Assembly (NCBI GenBank): GCA_024516155.1
Contig: JAJJXM010000059.1
Coordinates: 62,001-126,000 of the forward strand
Source: Pyronema omphalodes
Lineage: Eukaryota > Ascomycota > Pezizomycetes > Pezizales > Pyronemataceae
Direction of reading: 5' to 3'
Length of the DNA: 64,000 nt
The translations under genes were made by a program, and so were the position numbers. Below are positions 11,400 through 22,770 of the stretch, piece after piece; position 1 is the stretch's first letter, and every line of letters begins with the position of its first letter. Below the pieces are notes generated by a model. That model saw only the letters and a list, made by a program, of their open reading frames with translations, ran no database searches and was not told the origin of the DNA.

Positions 11400-12050
11400 T
11401 GAATATATTTTTTTTTTTTTTTTTTATTTCATACACGCATCTAACCCTAAGGTTATGGCGGAGACTAACTAGTATATACATTGCTAACTCCTGAGAGTGA
11501 CCCCAGGAGTTACCGGGAACGCCCCGGAGCGGTCTATCTTGATCGGGTTGTAGTCCCCCTCTTCACTCTCTCTCCATTTCTGCTCGTCTCGTCGGTGTGT
11601 CCCGGAGCCCTGTTCGCTCTTCAGTCACCCTTTCCGGTGCCTGTTGTTCCTCCTCCCTTCCCCGTTGACGTCCCCTTTTTATTTTTTTTTTTTTTTTTTT
11701 TAAAACTCCATCTCCTTTCTCCTTCTCTTCCCCAATACCATCCCTCTCTCCTTTCCTCTCTATGCCTCCCTCTCTGACTCCGTCCTCCCTTCTCCGCTGC
11801 ATCTCCCTCTTCCTTTCCTCCTTCGAACTTCTTCTCTTCCTCCTCTCTTCCGCTCCCTTCCCTTCCTTTCCTTCTCCTCTCCTCCATCCTTCTCTCGCCA
11901 CTCCGTTTACTATATACATTTTTATTATTCTTATTATATATATATTATTTTTTTTTTTTTAATGTTCCTAATTGAATATATATACACCCAATAAATAAAA
12001 CTTTTATAATACAGGTAAAGACATTATTTGTTTTCTGACGTGGCGTCAGT
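11400..12050. other. Low-complexity pyrimidine-rich spacer
   Basis: Poly-T tracts at about 11,410-11,426, 11,684-11,701 and 11,948-11,960 flank a C/T-rich stretch on the plus strand from 11,560 to 11,910. ORFs here are compositional artefacts. Confidence 0.6.
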
Positions 12051-12359
12051 ATAGATAGCGAAATTAGTGTGTTTGTCTGTGAGTATATGACTGTATGTGT
12101 AGGTGCTCTGAAGGGACGTATTTTGATCTGTCGGACCGTTTTATTAGTGGTGATTTTGAATAGTGCAGCCGTGGATCATTATTAGTTGAAGACGTCTTTC
12201 TTCCGCTTCCGCCGCACCAAATATTTTCCAGCCGGTGCACGCGGTGATGTAGGATTAATCCAGTGCATACATGACAAACATATCCGATTCTTTCGTTTAA
12301 ACAAATAATGATCAAGCACATGAAATATATTTGAAATTTGAGAACGCCGCTCGAAATTG

Positions 12360-12930
12360 ACAAATGGCGGAACTGCTAACCAGCCGAGGACATTTTCCGC
12401 TTCAAAATGAATCCTATGTTCAACTCTGGTGGAGGATATATACATCCACCTTCTTCCACGTTTCGTGAAATCAGATTCTGAGAACAAGAAATATGTTACA
12501 TTTGCGGTAAGTAAGATTTCTTCCTTTCAACTTGAGAGTTTCTGGGTTAATTCAATGACTGAAGCAGCGATATAAGAAATTTGATGCGGAAAGTAGGCCA
12601 GGAGCAACCAGACGATATGACAACGATATTTACCTAGAGAAAAAGTCAATCTCCACCAACAGTCGGGCATTCTGCCTCCCCCAAAAATCCAGGCAATAAC
12701 AACACCTTCAACAAACGACTCTGTCGCTGACAAAACCAGTTTCTAAGCTTACAATTCCCTCAACACCGATACCAAACGCGAAACCATTACCCGGAGCATC
12801 TATCTATGCCATAGATAGATGGTATCGTATCTTAACGAACAATACCCCTTCAACACTCCAAGACCTACCGCAACTTCACATCTAACGCCAGCCCATTCGG
12901 GACTTCTAACGGTGTATAACTAGGATTCAG
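12360..12930 (+). pseudogene. Companion-family remnant, unit 1
   Basis: Shares with units 2 and 3 the TTCAACTCTGGTGGAGGATA exon, the GTAAGTAAGATTTCTT donor (12,507) and a downstream exon with ACACCGATACCAAACGCGAA (12,758). Several stops and frame changes break any continuous protein. No domain is recognised. Confidence 0.5.
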
Positions 12931-14047
12931 CTCAACTCAACCAATTCTATCTACAGTCGGGGATGGATAATGGAAAATGCCCGGATGGTGAAGCTTGAGC
13001 TCGGGGTTTGCACTGGCTGCACTGGCTGCGCTGCGGATACTTCCCGGTGATTTGAGGACCGAAAATACTATATACTAGCGTCCTAAAATCGGTACTCTTC
13101 TACATGCGGCAAAAACAATTGGTTTAATGATGGATTTGTGAAAAGTGGAGGATGTTCCATAGGGAATGGGGTTTGCCTTCAATTTCCCATGTGAAAGTGC
13201 TGTCGTACATATCTGAAACATCAAGGACGCTATATTTATCCAGCTTTTTTATTGTAGAATTTCCTTCATGAGCCATTTTAGGCCCGGTGGGCGTCTGATT
13301 TGGATAACGATAAAAAAACGTATTTACATCTGGTCTGTTGTCAGTTCAGCCCAGCATCACTGAGATGTCGCGAAGTTACTATCAATGTCTGAGGCAGCGG
13401 GTATGTCGGGTGTATACAGTTGTATCAGCAGCTGTGGAAATATTCCTCTGTAACTAATAACGGCTTGACTTGACTAGTATCCGAGGCCAATGGATATGGT
13501 TAGGTACAGAAGAATGTCACGGTTAAAAAATATTGACCTGTTTTTTGACCTTTTTTGTTCTCTTTTACCCTCCTCACTTGCTCGCCCTCCTTAAGCTTGA
13601 CCACCTCCAATCTGGCCGAAGTGCGCCTAAGGCCTTAGTGCCTAGGTGGAGGTTGGTGTAGTCTGGCAGATTCTCAGGCTAAAAGCCTTTCTTGTTCGCT
13701 GAGTTAGCACTTCATCCGACAATCACATATACATCCACCACCTCCACCTTGTCTTCTTCTCCCACGCTCTCTATCCACTCTCGTGATTCCTTCTCAGGAA
13801 TCTCTAGTCCCCATTCCCTATCGTGTCCCAGAAAAGGAAAGCCAACAAAGGCTCCAACGAATCCTGAGGCCACTTGGCCGGTGCGCTGCACCAACATCTG
13901 ATATTCCCCGTCCGCCCGCTTCCCTTCCTTAATTCGACTTCGAATTCTGTTCTGTGATTGTCAATTCTCCGGAATTGGTTTACATTCGGCCATATAACAT
14001 TCCATCGTCACTGAAAGCATTGAGGCGCCCCCCCCCCCCCCTCCAAA

Positions 14048-14397
14048 ATGTGGCTCTCGCAGGAAAAGGCGGACTATCGTACCTTATCCAGGTATAAAGA
14101 TAGCTTTGACGGCGCAGAGCTGCAGGGCGGGAACTGCCCGATCTGTTTGCAGGCATATGGAAAGCACGAAGAAATTCGCAAACTGGTGCCCTGCCGGCAT
14201 GCCTTCCACAAGGCATGCGTTGATCAGGTAAGTTCCAAAGTCATTCGTTGGAACAGTGATGATACTAACTGAGTTTACAGTGGCTGGATTCCAGACATTG
14301 GAGTGGCAAGATCTGCCCGATCTGCCTCGGTGATGTGTGGCCCCCGAAAGCTGGCTACACTGATATCATCCTGGCGGATCAGGGCCAGTGCGCCTAG
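14048..14397 (+). CDS. Small RING-H2 finger protein (copy D)
   Basis: Two exons, 14048-14227 and 14281-14397, joined by a 53-nt intron (GTAAGT...TTACAG) with a TACTAAC branch site, give 98 residues. All eight RING-H2 ligands are present: CPICLQAYGKHEEIRKL, PCRHAFHKACVDQ, then WLDSRHWSGKICPICLGD. The ATG is created where paralogues have CTG in KLWLSQ, directly after a 14-base C-run (14,028-14,041) that breaks the upstream frame. The family's original N-terminus is therefore lost, or the C-run length is wrong. A RING-only protein could still bind an E2 enzyme. It is the second intact RING in the cluster. Confidence 0.65.
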
Positions 14398-15290
14398 ATT
14401 CGATAATGTAAGTGTTGCCAACCACAACGGAGGAACATAGTGCTGGCGACGGAACGCCTTGTTTTTTTATGTTTGTATGAATATGATATTTTGTAAAGCC
14501 TGTTGAATTGTTTTTGTGGACTGGGTAATTCTTCAATATATGTATCCTTATGAAATAAAATGTTAATGATAGCGGAACTCAGTTTTACTTTCCTCGCCTG
14601 TCATGAGTATCTTTTACCAATCGTGGCAGCATCCCCTTGTACTGCAGGCACAAGAGAACGTTTTTGACTGCCCAAGCAGCAGCAGGCGCAATGGTTTTTA
14701 TCATCACAACGTCAGCCCTTTGTTCGAAGGTTATTTCAATGACAACTCTTGAAATTATCGCATCTTGGAACATTAGACATCATCAGTCAGACTGATATCA
14801 GTGAAGCCGACAATCACGGCTCATACCTCACCGATGTAGGGCGGTCATGACACTTCGTAAGGGGTCCTAGCTTTCAGTTGCTACCAAATACATCAGGAGT
14901 GCGGGTTTTGTGGATGTTAAATACCCTGATCAGGTGTGGCCGTGCAAGTATATCCAGGACATCGGCTAGAGCGGTTACAGTTTCTTTAGCTGTATTGACC
15001 GTAAAACGAACCTTCGTTGATGTATCATGTGATCCTACGACAATAGCCGGTACATAATACTTCAGCTGACGCATCATCTGATGTTTTCACCATAGCAGAG
15101 ACGGGAGAGTGAAGGAATACAGCTGATACAATTCGTGGCAGGTGCTGTAAGAGGTTAGTGGGGGTTTTGGTAGAGGTTGGTTGCCAAAGCCGGGACGAGT
15201 TGGAGCGATTGAGAGAGATGTCATTGAAGGTTTGGTGTTGGATATGATTGACTTGTTGTGGAGTTACAGGGGCTGGTACGTGCGTGGTGA
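14398..15290. other. Unit-internal spacer
   Basis: The segment 14,580-14,760 recurs at 18,065-18,240 with high identity. Minus-strand ORFs in both copies read similarly, but their differences are largely amino-acid changing, so no selected gene is inferred. Nothing else is recognised. Confidence 0.5.
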
Positions 15291-15568
15291 TGGTTTGTGC
15301 ATGCTCTTGTTCGGTGGCTAAACTTGTGGAGGATGTTGGTGAGGGAGTGTGGTGATCGTAATGCGGAGTGTTTGCTTTGTCAATTCAGAGCAGAGTGGTC
15401 GTACTCGAACCTGTTGAACCGCTCTGTATGAGTGATAGTCCAACCGTGGATCATGGTTATTGTTGAATACTTCTTTTCTACCGCTTCCGCCTGGCCAAAG
15501 ATTTTCCAGCTGGTGCAGCCGGTAATGCATGGCGAACCAGGTTTATCTTATGACAGAAATATCCTCTT

Positions 15569-16250
15569 TTGTTTCAAACAGATAATAATTCAGCTTGTGA
15601 ATTAGAACTCCGACCACGCTGGACATTGACAAATGGCGGAACTGTTAACCTGGACAGCTATTACGCTTCAAAAACACATACTACATTCAACTCTGGTGGA
15701 GGATATATACTTCCATCTTCTTCCACCTTTCGAGAATTTGCGAAACCAGACTCTGACGACAACAAGGAACATATTGCATTCGCAATACCTGCAGGGTATT
15801 TCGGTAAGTAAGATTTCTCACTTCTTCCAATTTATGGGTTGCTGGGGTAATTCAATTACTAATGTCAAGCCCGCGGAGCGAGAAAAGGAAGTTGAAGCAG
15901 AAAACAGGCCAGGCTACCAGACGACATGTCAACGAAAATCACTTGAAAACCTAGAAACAAAGGCCGGCCTCCACCGACAGTCATGCAACCTACCTCCGCT
16001 GAACATCCAGCTAATAACAACGCCGTCAAAGACGACTCAATCATCGAAGACTTCAGTTTCCAAGCCTACAATACCCTCATCACCGATGCCGATGCCGAAC
16101 GCGAAACTTCTATCCCAAACCTCTAAGCCCTCGATGAATCATATCGTATCTTAACGAACAATGCCCCTTAACACTCCAAGACCTACCGCAAGTTCACATA
16201 TAGCGCCAGCCGCATTTGGGACTTCGAAACGGTGTATAACTAGAGTCAAC
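15569..16250 (+). pseudogene. Companion-family remnant, unit 2
   Basis: A coding-like first block includes LELRPRWTLTNGGTVNLDSY and FNSGGGYILPSSSTF, then AFAIPAGYFG at a GTAAGT donor (15,804). The intron ends ACTAATGTCAAG near 15,870. The following exon holds PAEREKEVEAENRPGYQ and LENLETKAGLHRQS, then after a frame change DDSIIEDFSFQAYNT and TDADAERE, and after stops a segment ending SASRIWDFETVYN. The splice site and branch site are conserved among copies, implying the ancestor was a real spliced gene. No known domain is recognised. Confidence 0.5.
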
Positions 16251-17452
16251 CCAAACTCAACTCAACTGAATGGATAATCAATGCTATCTACAATCGGGGA
16301 TGTATAATGGAAAAATGCTTGAACGGCGGATCCAGCTTGATCTTGGCTTTGCGCTGGCTGTACTGGCTGTGCTGCGGATAATTCCCGGTGATTTGAGGAC
16401 TCCAAATACTATATTCTAGCGTCCTTGAATCGGGACTCTTCTAACTACGGCTGAAAGTATTAGTGTAATAATGGATTTCTGGAAAGTGGAGGATGTTCTA
16501 TGTGGATCGGGGGTTGCCTTTACTTTCAGATCTCAAAGTGCTGTCGTATCTGAAACTTCTAGGACTAGCCCGTAAACAGATCTCACATTCCCATTGAAAC
16601 CACTTAAGACCCTTCAATATGTCTCGCGTTGATGATCTATCTATTAACGAAAACGTCCTTGTAATCTCACGGTTTGCCGTCCAGCTACTGGAATCTCCAG
16701 ATGTTTTACGTAAATGAATAATGGATAAAGAATGTTCTTTTTACCTTGCTCTTTTATTTGAGAATTTCTTTCCTGAGCCTTTTTAGGCCCGGTTGGCGTA
16801 TGATTTAGATAACGATAAAAAAAACACATTTACATCTGGACCATTTTCAGCTCAGCCCTGAATCACTGAGATGTCGCGAAGTTACTATCAATGTCCGAGG
16901 CGGCGGGTATGTCGGGTGTATACGGTTGTATCAGCAGCTGGGGAAATATTCCTCTGTAACTAATAACGGCTTGACTTGACCAGTATCCGAGGCCAATGGA
17001 TATGGCTAGGTACAGAAGAATGTCACGGTTAAAAAATATTGACCTGTTTTTTGACATTTTTTGTTTCTCTTTCACCCTCCTCACTTGCTCGCCCTCCTTA
17101 AGCTTGACCACCTCCAATCTGGCCGAAGTGCGCCTAAGGCCTTAGTGCCTAGGTGGAGGTTGGTGTAGTCTGGCAGATTCTCAGGCTAAAAGCCTTTTGT
17201 TCGCTGAGTTAGCACTTCATCCGACAATCACATACGCATCCACCACCTCCACCTTGTCTTCTTCTCCCACGCTCTCATCCACTCTCGTGATTCCTTCACA
17301 GAAATCTCCAGTCCTCTTTCACTATCGTCCTAGACCAGTAAAGCCACCAAAGGCTCCAACCAATCATGAGGCCACTTGGCCGGTGCTCTGCACCAACATC
17401 TAATTCCTCCCCTCTGTCCGCTTTATTTCCTGTATTCGACTTCGAATTGTGT

Positions 17453-17890
17453 ATGGTGGTTGTCCATTCTCAGGAATTGGTGTACATTCGGCCACAAAAC
17501 ATTCTGCCGACGCTGGAAGCACTGGAAAGGGCCCCCAAACTGTGGCTCTCGGAGGAAACGGTGGATCATCATACCTTATCCAGGTATGAGGACAGCCTTG
17601 ACGGCGCAGAGCTGCAGGGCGGGAACTGCCCGATCTGTTTGCAGGCGTAGGAAAAGCATGTCGAGATTCGCAAGCTTGCGCCCTGCCGGCATGCCTTCCA
17701 CAAGGCATGTGTTGATCAGGTAAGTGTCAAAGTGATTCGTTGGAACAGGGATGATACTAACTGAGTTTACAGTGGCTGAACCCCAGACATTGGAGTGGCA
17801 AGATCTGCCCGATCTGCCTCGGTGATGTGTGACCCGCGAAAGCTGGCTACACTGATATCATCCTGGCGGATCAGGACCAGTGCGCCTAGA
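17453..17890 (+). pseudogene. RING-H2 family copy E, two premature stops
   Basis: The ATG at 17453 opens a frame with MVVVHSQELVYIRP and APKLWLSEETVDHH, the longest N-terminal match among the plus-strand copies. The RING begins CPICLQA and is then cut by TAG at 17648-17650, where copy D has a Tyr codon. The frame beyond continues correctly (RKLAPCRHAFHKACVDQ), crosses the conserved 53-nt intron 17720-17772, and keeps HWSGKICPICLGDV before TGA replaces the next Trp codon. Both stops are substitutions, not indels, so this looks like true pseudogenisation. Confidence 0.8.
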
Positions 17891-18379
17891 TTCGATAATG
17901 TAAGTGTTGCCAACCACAACGGAGGAACATAGTGCTGGCGCCGGAACGCCTTGTTTTTTATGTTTGTATGAATATAGTATTTTGTAAAGCCTGTGGAATT
18001 GTTTTTGTGGACTGGCTAATGATTGAATTATATATCCTTATTAAATAAAATGTTAATGATAGCCGCAGTCAGTTTTACCTTTCTCGCGTGTCATGAGTAT
18101 CTTTTACCAATCGTAGATGTATCCCCTTGTACTGCAGGCACAAAAGAACATTCTTGGCTGCCCAAGCAGCAGCAGGTGCAATGGTTTTTATCGTTACAAC
18201 GTCAGCCCATTGTTCGAAGGTTATTTCAATGACAACTCCGCTGGAACGCCTTGGTTTTTTATGTGTGTAAGAATATGGCATTTATTAAAGCCTGTGGAAT
18301 TATGTTTTTAGACTGGCTAATGATTGAATATATGTACTCCCATTAAATATAACTTTTATAATTGATAAAGCCGTTGTTT

Positions 18380-18820
18380 CTTTTCGCGCGTGTCATAAGT
18401 ATAGCGAAAGTAGAGTGGTTTGTCTGTCAGTATAGGACTGCAACTCTAGGTGCTCTGAAAGGTAATATTTGAACTTCTCGGATTCTTTTATTAGTGGTGA
18501 TTCCTAGTAGTCCAGCCGTGGATTATTTATTGTTGAAGACGTCTTTCTACCGCTTCCGCCGCACCAAAGTTTTTCAGTCGGAGCTTTATCCTAGACTAAA
18601 AAATCGCATTCTTTTAGGTCAGTTCAACAATCAAGCTCATGAAAGACTTCCAAAATCTCAGAACCACTGGAAATTCATTCAATGCGGGACTGCTAACCCG
18701 GGGAGCTATTACGCTTCAAAAACACATACTACATTCAACTCTGGTGGAGGATATACACTCCTATCTTCTTCCACCTTTCCTGGAATTTGTGAAACCAGAC
18801 TCTGACGACAACAAGTAACA
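18380..18820 (+). repeat. Tandem unit 3, left part
   Basis: Begins with the same GTCAGTATAGGACTG / GTGGATTATTTATTG / CCGCTTCCGCCGCACC blocks as unit 1 and continues to TTCAACTCTGGTGGAGGATA (18,737). It is interrupted by the copia insertion directly after GACAACAAGTAACA. It resumes at 24,042. Confidence 0.8.
18816..18820. other. Target-site duplication, left (TAACA)
   Basis: TAACA directly precedes the LTR at 18821 and is repeated directly after the other LTR at 24042-24046. The uninterrupted sister unit has the corresponding ACAAGGAACATATTGCATTC. Confidence 0.85.
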
Positions 18821-18990
18821 TATTAAACTGAGTTTGTAAAGTGAGTTAGATTATTGTTAACGAACGGTTCTAACTACAGTTTATATACTGGGAACCGTAC
18901 TCCTCCAAGCAACATGACCAGTACGGACATGGCTGTTTCAATATGTCCTTGTCATGTTGACTATTCAACATGACCGGTCCGTTTTCAACA
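18821..18990 (-). repeat. 3' LTR of the copia element (170 bp)
   Basis: Identical by eye to 23872-24041. On the element's strand it starts TGTTGAAAAC and ends in TTTAATA, so the outer terminus is TG...TA and not the usual TG...CA. Confidence 0.93.
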
Positions 18991-19003
18991 CACCCCCTCT
19001 TGG
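18991..19003 (-). other. Polypurine tract
   Basis: On the minus strand AGAGGGGGTG directly abuts the 3' LTR, the expected place and composition for the plus-strand primer. Confidence 0.7.
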
Positions 19004-19151
19004 AGAGGAAGGTTTCCACAGCTCATCTAAACCTTTCTTGATAACAAAAAGAAAAACAAAAATAAATAAGAATATCCAAAGAAAAATTTGGTTCAATAAC
19101 CAATGCGTAAGCACCCCCTGTTTCTTTGAGCAAGCCCCCTGTTTCTTTCTC

Positions 19152-19154
<3 letters not shown>

Positions 19155-19203
<49 letters not shown>
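19155..19203. repeat. Poly-T run of about 49 bases
   Basis: Homopolymer next to the TAG that ends the RNase H frame, between pol and the polypurine tract. On the element strand it is poly-A, possibly an expanded A-run captured from a transcript. Confidence 0.9.
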
Positions 19204-19205
<2 letters not shown>

Positions 19206-22200
19206 TAGATTCCCAGCTTCTTTGTAAGTTCCTGATGCAGTGGAACTGGTAGCGGTTTCGTCATAATGTCGGCAAGATTATTTCGTGATTCTATGTAATG
19301 GAAGTTGATATTTCCCTTTTTATCTTCATCATGGGTGTGCATGTGTTTGACATCGATGTGTTTGGTTTTGACCGTGGCTATTCCAGATTTGATAAATTTA
19401 ATAGCTCCTTGATTATCACAGGCCATTTGGACTGTTTTAATCCTCGGAAGTTGCAACATATCAGCTTCTAGCCGGCTAAGCCAAATAGCTTCCCTGGTAC
19501 CATCAGAGCAGGCAATAAACTCGCTTCCAGCGTTGAGAGAGCAACAACAGTTTGACTCTTTGATTTCCAGCTGATGGTGCCATTGTTGATTTGAAAGATA
19601 TTTCCTCCAACTGATTTTCTGGTTGAACGGCATCCTGCCCAATCTGAGTCTGTGAAACCCTGTAGATCATGGCTCACAGCAGGAAAATTTAATCGAAATT
19701 TGGATGTTGTTTTCAAATATCTCAGAACTCGTTTGGCTGCTGTTAAGTGTGTGGCCAGTGGTGCTGCATTATACCTGCTTAGCGAGCTGACAGCAAAAGA
19801 TATATCAGGACGGGTCCCTAGAGCTGTATACATGAGAGACCCAACAAGTGAAAGATATATATCTCGGTCAGCTGCATTGTCCTCACACTCCCCATTTTCC
19901 AGCCTGATATTTGGATCAAGAGGATTGGATATGTCTCGACAATTTTCCATGCCAAACTTTTGAGCATCATGTTTATGTATGATTCTTGACCTAGAGATAT
20001 TCCTTTCTCATCTCGATGAATTTCCAATCCCAAAAAACGCTTTGCTTCGCCCAAATCCGTCATCTTGTATTTCCCTTTGAGTGCTGTGATGACTGATTGT
20101 GCTGCATTTGGAGAATTTGTACCGGAGGTGTTGACAATCAGGATGTCATCACATAGAGTAGAAGGAGCACTCCAGCCTTGACATAGAGATTCGGATCTGC
20201 CGTTGATTGTTTAAATCCAAGAGATAGCAAGAAAGAATTAATGGCCTCATACCATAGGCGTGGAGATTGCTTTAGGCCATATAGTGCTTTCAATAACCTG
20301 ACCTTTGCTCCTGTTGGGATTCGCCTATCAACCCAGTCCATACCTTCTGGCAACTGCATGAAGATCTTGTCATTGTCAATCTTTGGGTTGAGAAAAGCAG
20401 TAACAACATCAAGATGATGGATTTTCCAGTTGTTTCTTGCGCATGTAGCCAGCAGAAGACGAAGTGTAGTTAATTTTGAAACTGGTGCAAAGGTTTCATT
20501 ATAGTCAACTCCCTGCACCTGTTGATAGCCCTTGACTACCAAGCGTACCTTGTACCTAGTTGAGCCATCTGGATTACGCTTAGTCCTGTAAACCCATCTG
20601 CTGCCAATTGGTTTTGTGCCAAAGGGAATGGATATAGGAATATTCTGTGTCTCTAGAGGCTCATGATGAGTTTCTTTTGGCTGAAGTTGACAATCCTTGA
20701 ATATTTCAAAAGTATTGTTTTGCAAAATAGCGTTCCATTCTTCGATAGTTGCCTGCTCCCACTCTTGGCGGTTGGGTCCATTCATTGCCTCCTGTAGGTC
20801 CCCGGGTCTGATGTACATGATGCTGTATTGTTGATGTCATCAATCACCGAGAGGATTTGTGACTCCTGTGCTGATGTGAATGCATCACCAGTTGCTTGAT
20901 GGGCTTTCTGTATTGTTTGTCTGTTGATGATTCTTCTCGCTTTGCTTGTCAGCCGTCGTGCCATGTAGGAGTCTATCAAGATATATTAGATTTTGTTTTC
21001 AAGGATACAATGAAGAAGAAAAAGGAATAATTTTTTTTTTTTTTTTTTAAGGACACCACACAGGGTTCTTCATCAATGACAACTCGTCAATATGTAAAAT
21101 GTGTATTCCTCAAGAAGCTTGTACAATATTGGGAATAAAGTAAAATAAAAGGTTGTCTGCCTTTCAGGTATGCTTACTTGTAACATGCCCAGTGCTCAAC
21201 AAGGCATTGCTGGGGTCTTCTTCTTCCGATTGCTCGGCTTCTTCATCCTCAGTGGGGAAGGTAATATCTTCTTCAACTTTCTGAATGAAAGCCTCAGCAT
21301 CACTCATATTCGCTTCATATGCATTTTGTTCCTCTCTCCATATAACATTTGAACATTCTATTGATTTCTTCTGCTCAAAGTCCCATAGACGCCATATTTT
21401 AGTGGTCTTATGCACATAACCCAGGAACATGCAAGGTTTTGAGCGTGGCCCAAAATTCTTGTTTGTTCTCTGCTCCTTGGGTATCCATTTATAAACTGTG
21501 CAACCAAAGCGCCGCAGGTGATGAAGTTTTGGAACGCTGCCTGTAAGTGCTTCATAGGGTGATATTCTGTGAAGAAGGCTCGCATTGGGTGTGCGCTGAT
21601 GCAGGTAACATGCAGTTCGGACTGCCTCTGCCCAGAATCTCATCGGTAGTTCAGCATCCAACAGCATGCATCTTGCTTTGGTGTTGATGGTTCTGATCAT
21701 TCGTTCCGCTATGCCATTTTTATGCTGAGTGTAGGGTGGAGCTGGTTCATAGCTGATACCATGGCTTCCAAGGATGTCGAGGAATTTTCTATTGCTGTAT
21801 TCACCGCGACCGTTGTCGCAGCGGAATCGTTTGATCGTATACCCTTGGGCTCGTACCCAGGCGTGATAATGTTCGAATTTTGCTGTGATTTCTTCGGAGG
21901 TTTTCCCAACAAGGAAGTAAATCTCCGTATGCTTCGTACAATCATCAATATAAATGATGTAGTACGATGCACCGCCAGCGGATGGGTGTTTAATTGGTCC
22001 ACATAAGTCTGAATGAACCAGCTCAAATGGTACTGTTGATGAGGGCACCTTTGTCCTATTAAACTTTTGCTGATGCTTGGCCCTAATACAGATATCACAG
22101 AGCAAGGAATTGTGTTCCTCCGAAAATTGTACTGTCTGTCCCAGTAGCTGCTTCATAGCAGAGGCATTGAGATGAGCCAGTCGTCTATGCCATAATACGA

Positions 22201-22770
22201 TTGAATCTGATTTTCGTGATCTTCTTGAAAACATAGGCGTGATGACCTAGGGTCAGTGTTGGAGATCTGTGGTGCAACGGTTGAGCTTGATTCTGGGATG
22301 GGCTGTGTTTTAGATTTCTCAGTCATTGATCTAGTTGTGATGAGAGCAGTAGCATCTAGATCAATGCGATATAGCCCATCCTTTTTAGCCGCCATCAATA
22401 GGATTTTGCTCCCCTTTGAGATGGTGCATTTCTGTCCGGAAAAAGTGGTCATAAATCCATCCGCTGCCAGTTGGCTCACAGATAGTAGTGATACACGGAA
22501 TTCCGGGACAAAGTGAGCTCTGATATGCACACCTGCTAGAGACAATGTTCCTGTGGTCTTTGAAGTTACAGAATGACCATCACCCATTGCAACATTTAGA
22601 GTCTGGTTTTGAATATTTTTCATTTGATGGCTTTCGTTGCAAAAGTGATGAGAAGCACCGGAGTCCACAAGCCAGGCTGAGGTGCGGGAGCTTTTATGGA
22701 CAAGAATTTGTCCAGAGTACAGTGAGGTAGCTCCATTATTCTTTTCCTCACATCTTGTTGACTCAGCGAG
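19202..22770 (-). pseudogene. pol: copia pol: protease, integrase, RT, RNase H (frame-broken)
   Basis: Reading on the minus strand: protease motif VDSGASHHFC near 22,640-22,668; GAG-pre-integrase zinc motif WHRRLAHLN...CDICIRAKH; integrase core with VHSDLCGPI, FRCDNGRGEY and NGIAERMIRTI (D, D, E); then RT with KARLV-type KVRLVVKGYQQ, DYNETFAPVSK and LYGLKQSPRLWYEA; then RNase H with FTDSDWAGCR and KTKHIDVKHMHTHDE, ending at TAG 19202-19204. Polyprotein pieces lie in several frames. A break falls at 20,147-20,154, where one G appears missing from the YVDD coding sequence, disrupting the RT active site. Others lie near 19,970, 19,530, 20,820-20,980 and 22,200. As sequenced the polyprotein cannot be made intact. 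Confidence 0.92.

Larger units (their letters stand above)
12060..14560 (+). repeat. Tandem unit 1 (companion gene remnant plus RING-H2 gene D)
   Basis: First clear copy of a unit repeated at 15,300-18,060 and 18,380-25,530. In order: a GTGGATCATTATT/CCGCTTCCGCC block (12,160-12,215), a TTCAACTCTGGTGGAGGATA block (12,418), the companion-gene remnant, a GTGTATAACTAG block (about 12,912), a GCGCTGCGGATACTTCCCGG block (13,030), a CACTGAGATGTCGCGAAGTT block (13,358), the AAGCTTGACCACCTC flank (13,595), then RING-H2 copy D. Matching anchors in unit 2 lie 3.3-3.5 kb downstream. Confidence 0.8.
15300..18060 (+). repeat. Tandem unit 2 (companion remnant plus RING-H2 pseudogene E)
   Basis: Second copy of the unit described at 12,060-14,560, with the same anchors in the same order: CCGCTTCCGCC near 15,483, TTCAACTCTGGTGGAGGATA at 15,687, GTGTATAACTAG near 16,232, CTGTGCTGCGGATAATTCCC near 16,367, CACTGAGATGTCGCGAAGTT at 16,864, AAGCTTGACCACCTC near 17,099, and the RING exon at 17,530. 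The 16,840-18,060 part is closely similar to 13,335-14,560. Confidence 0.8.

Noticed and set aside
11481..11962. Arg/Glu-rich minus ORFs and Pro/Ser/Leu-rich plus ORFs
   Set aside because: Products of a pyrimidine-rich stretch; composition alone explains them.
14585..18281. Minus-strand ORFs at 14,585-14,773 and 18,075-18,281 that read alike
   Set aside because: They lie in a duplicated segment, and most differences between the two copies change amino acids, so shared sequence is explained by duplication and not by selection.
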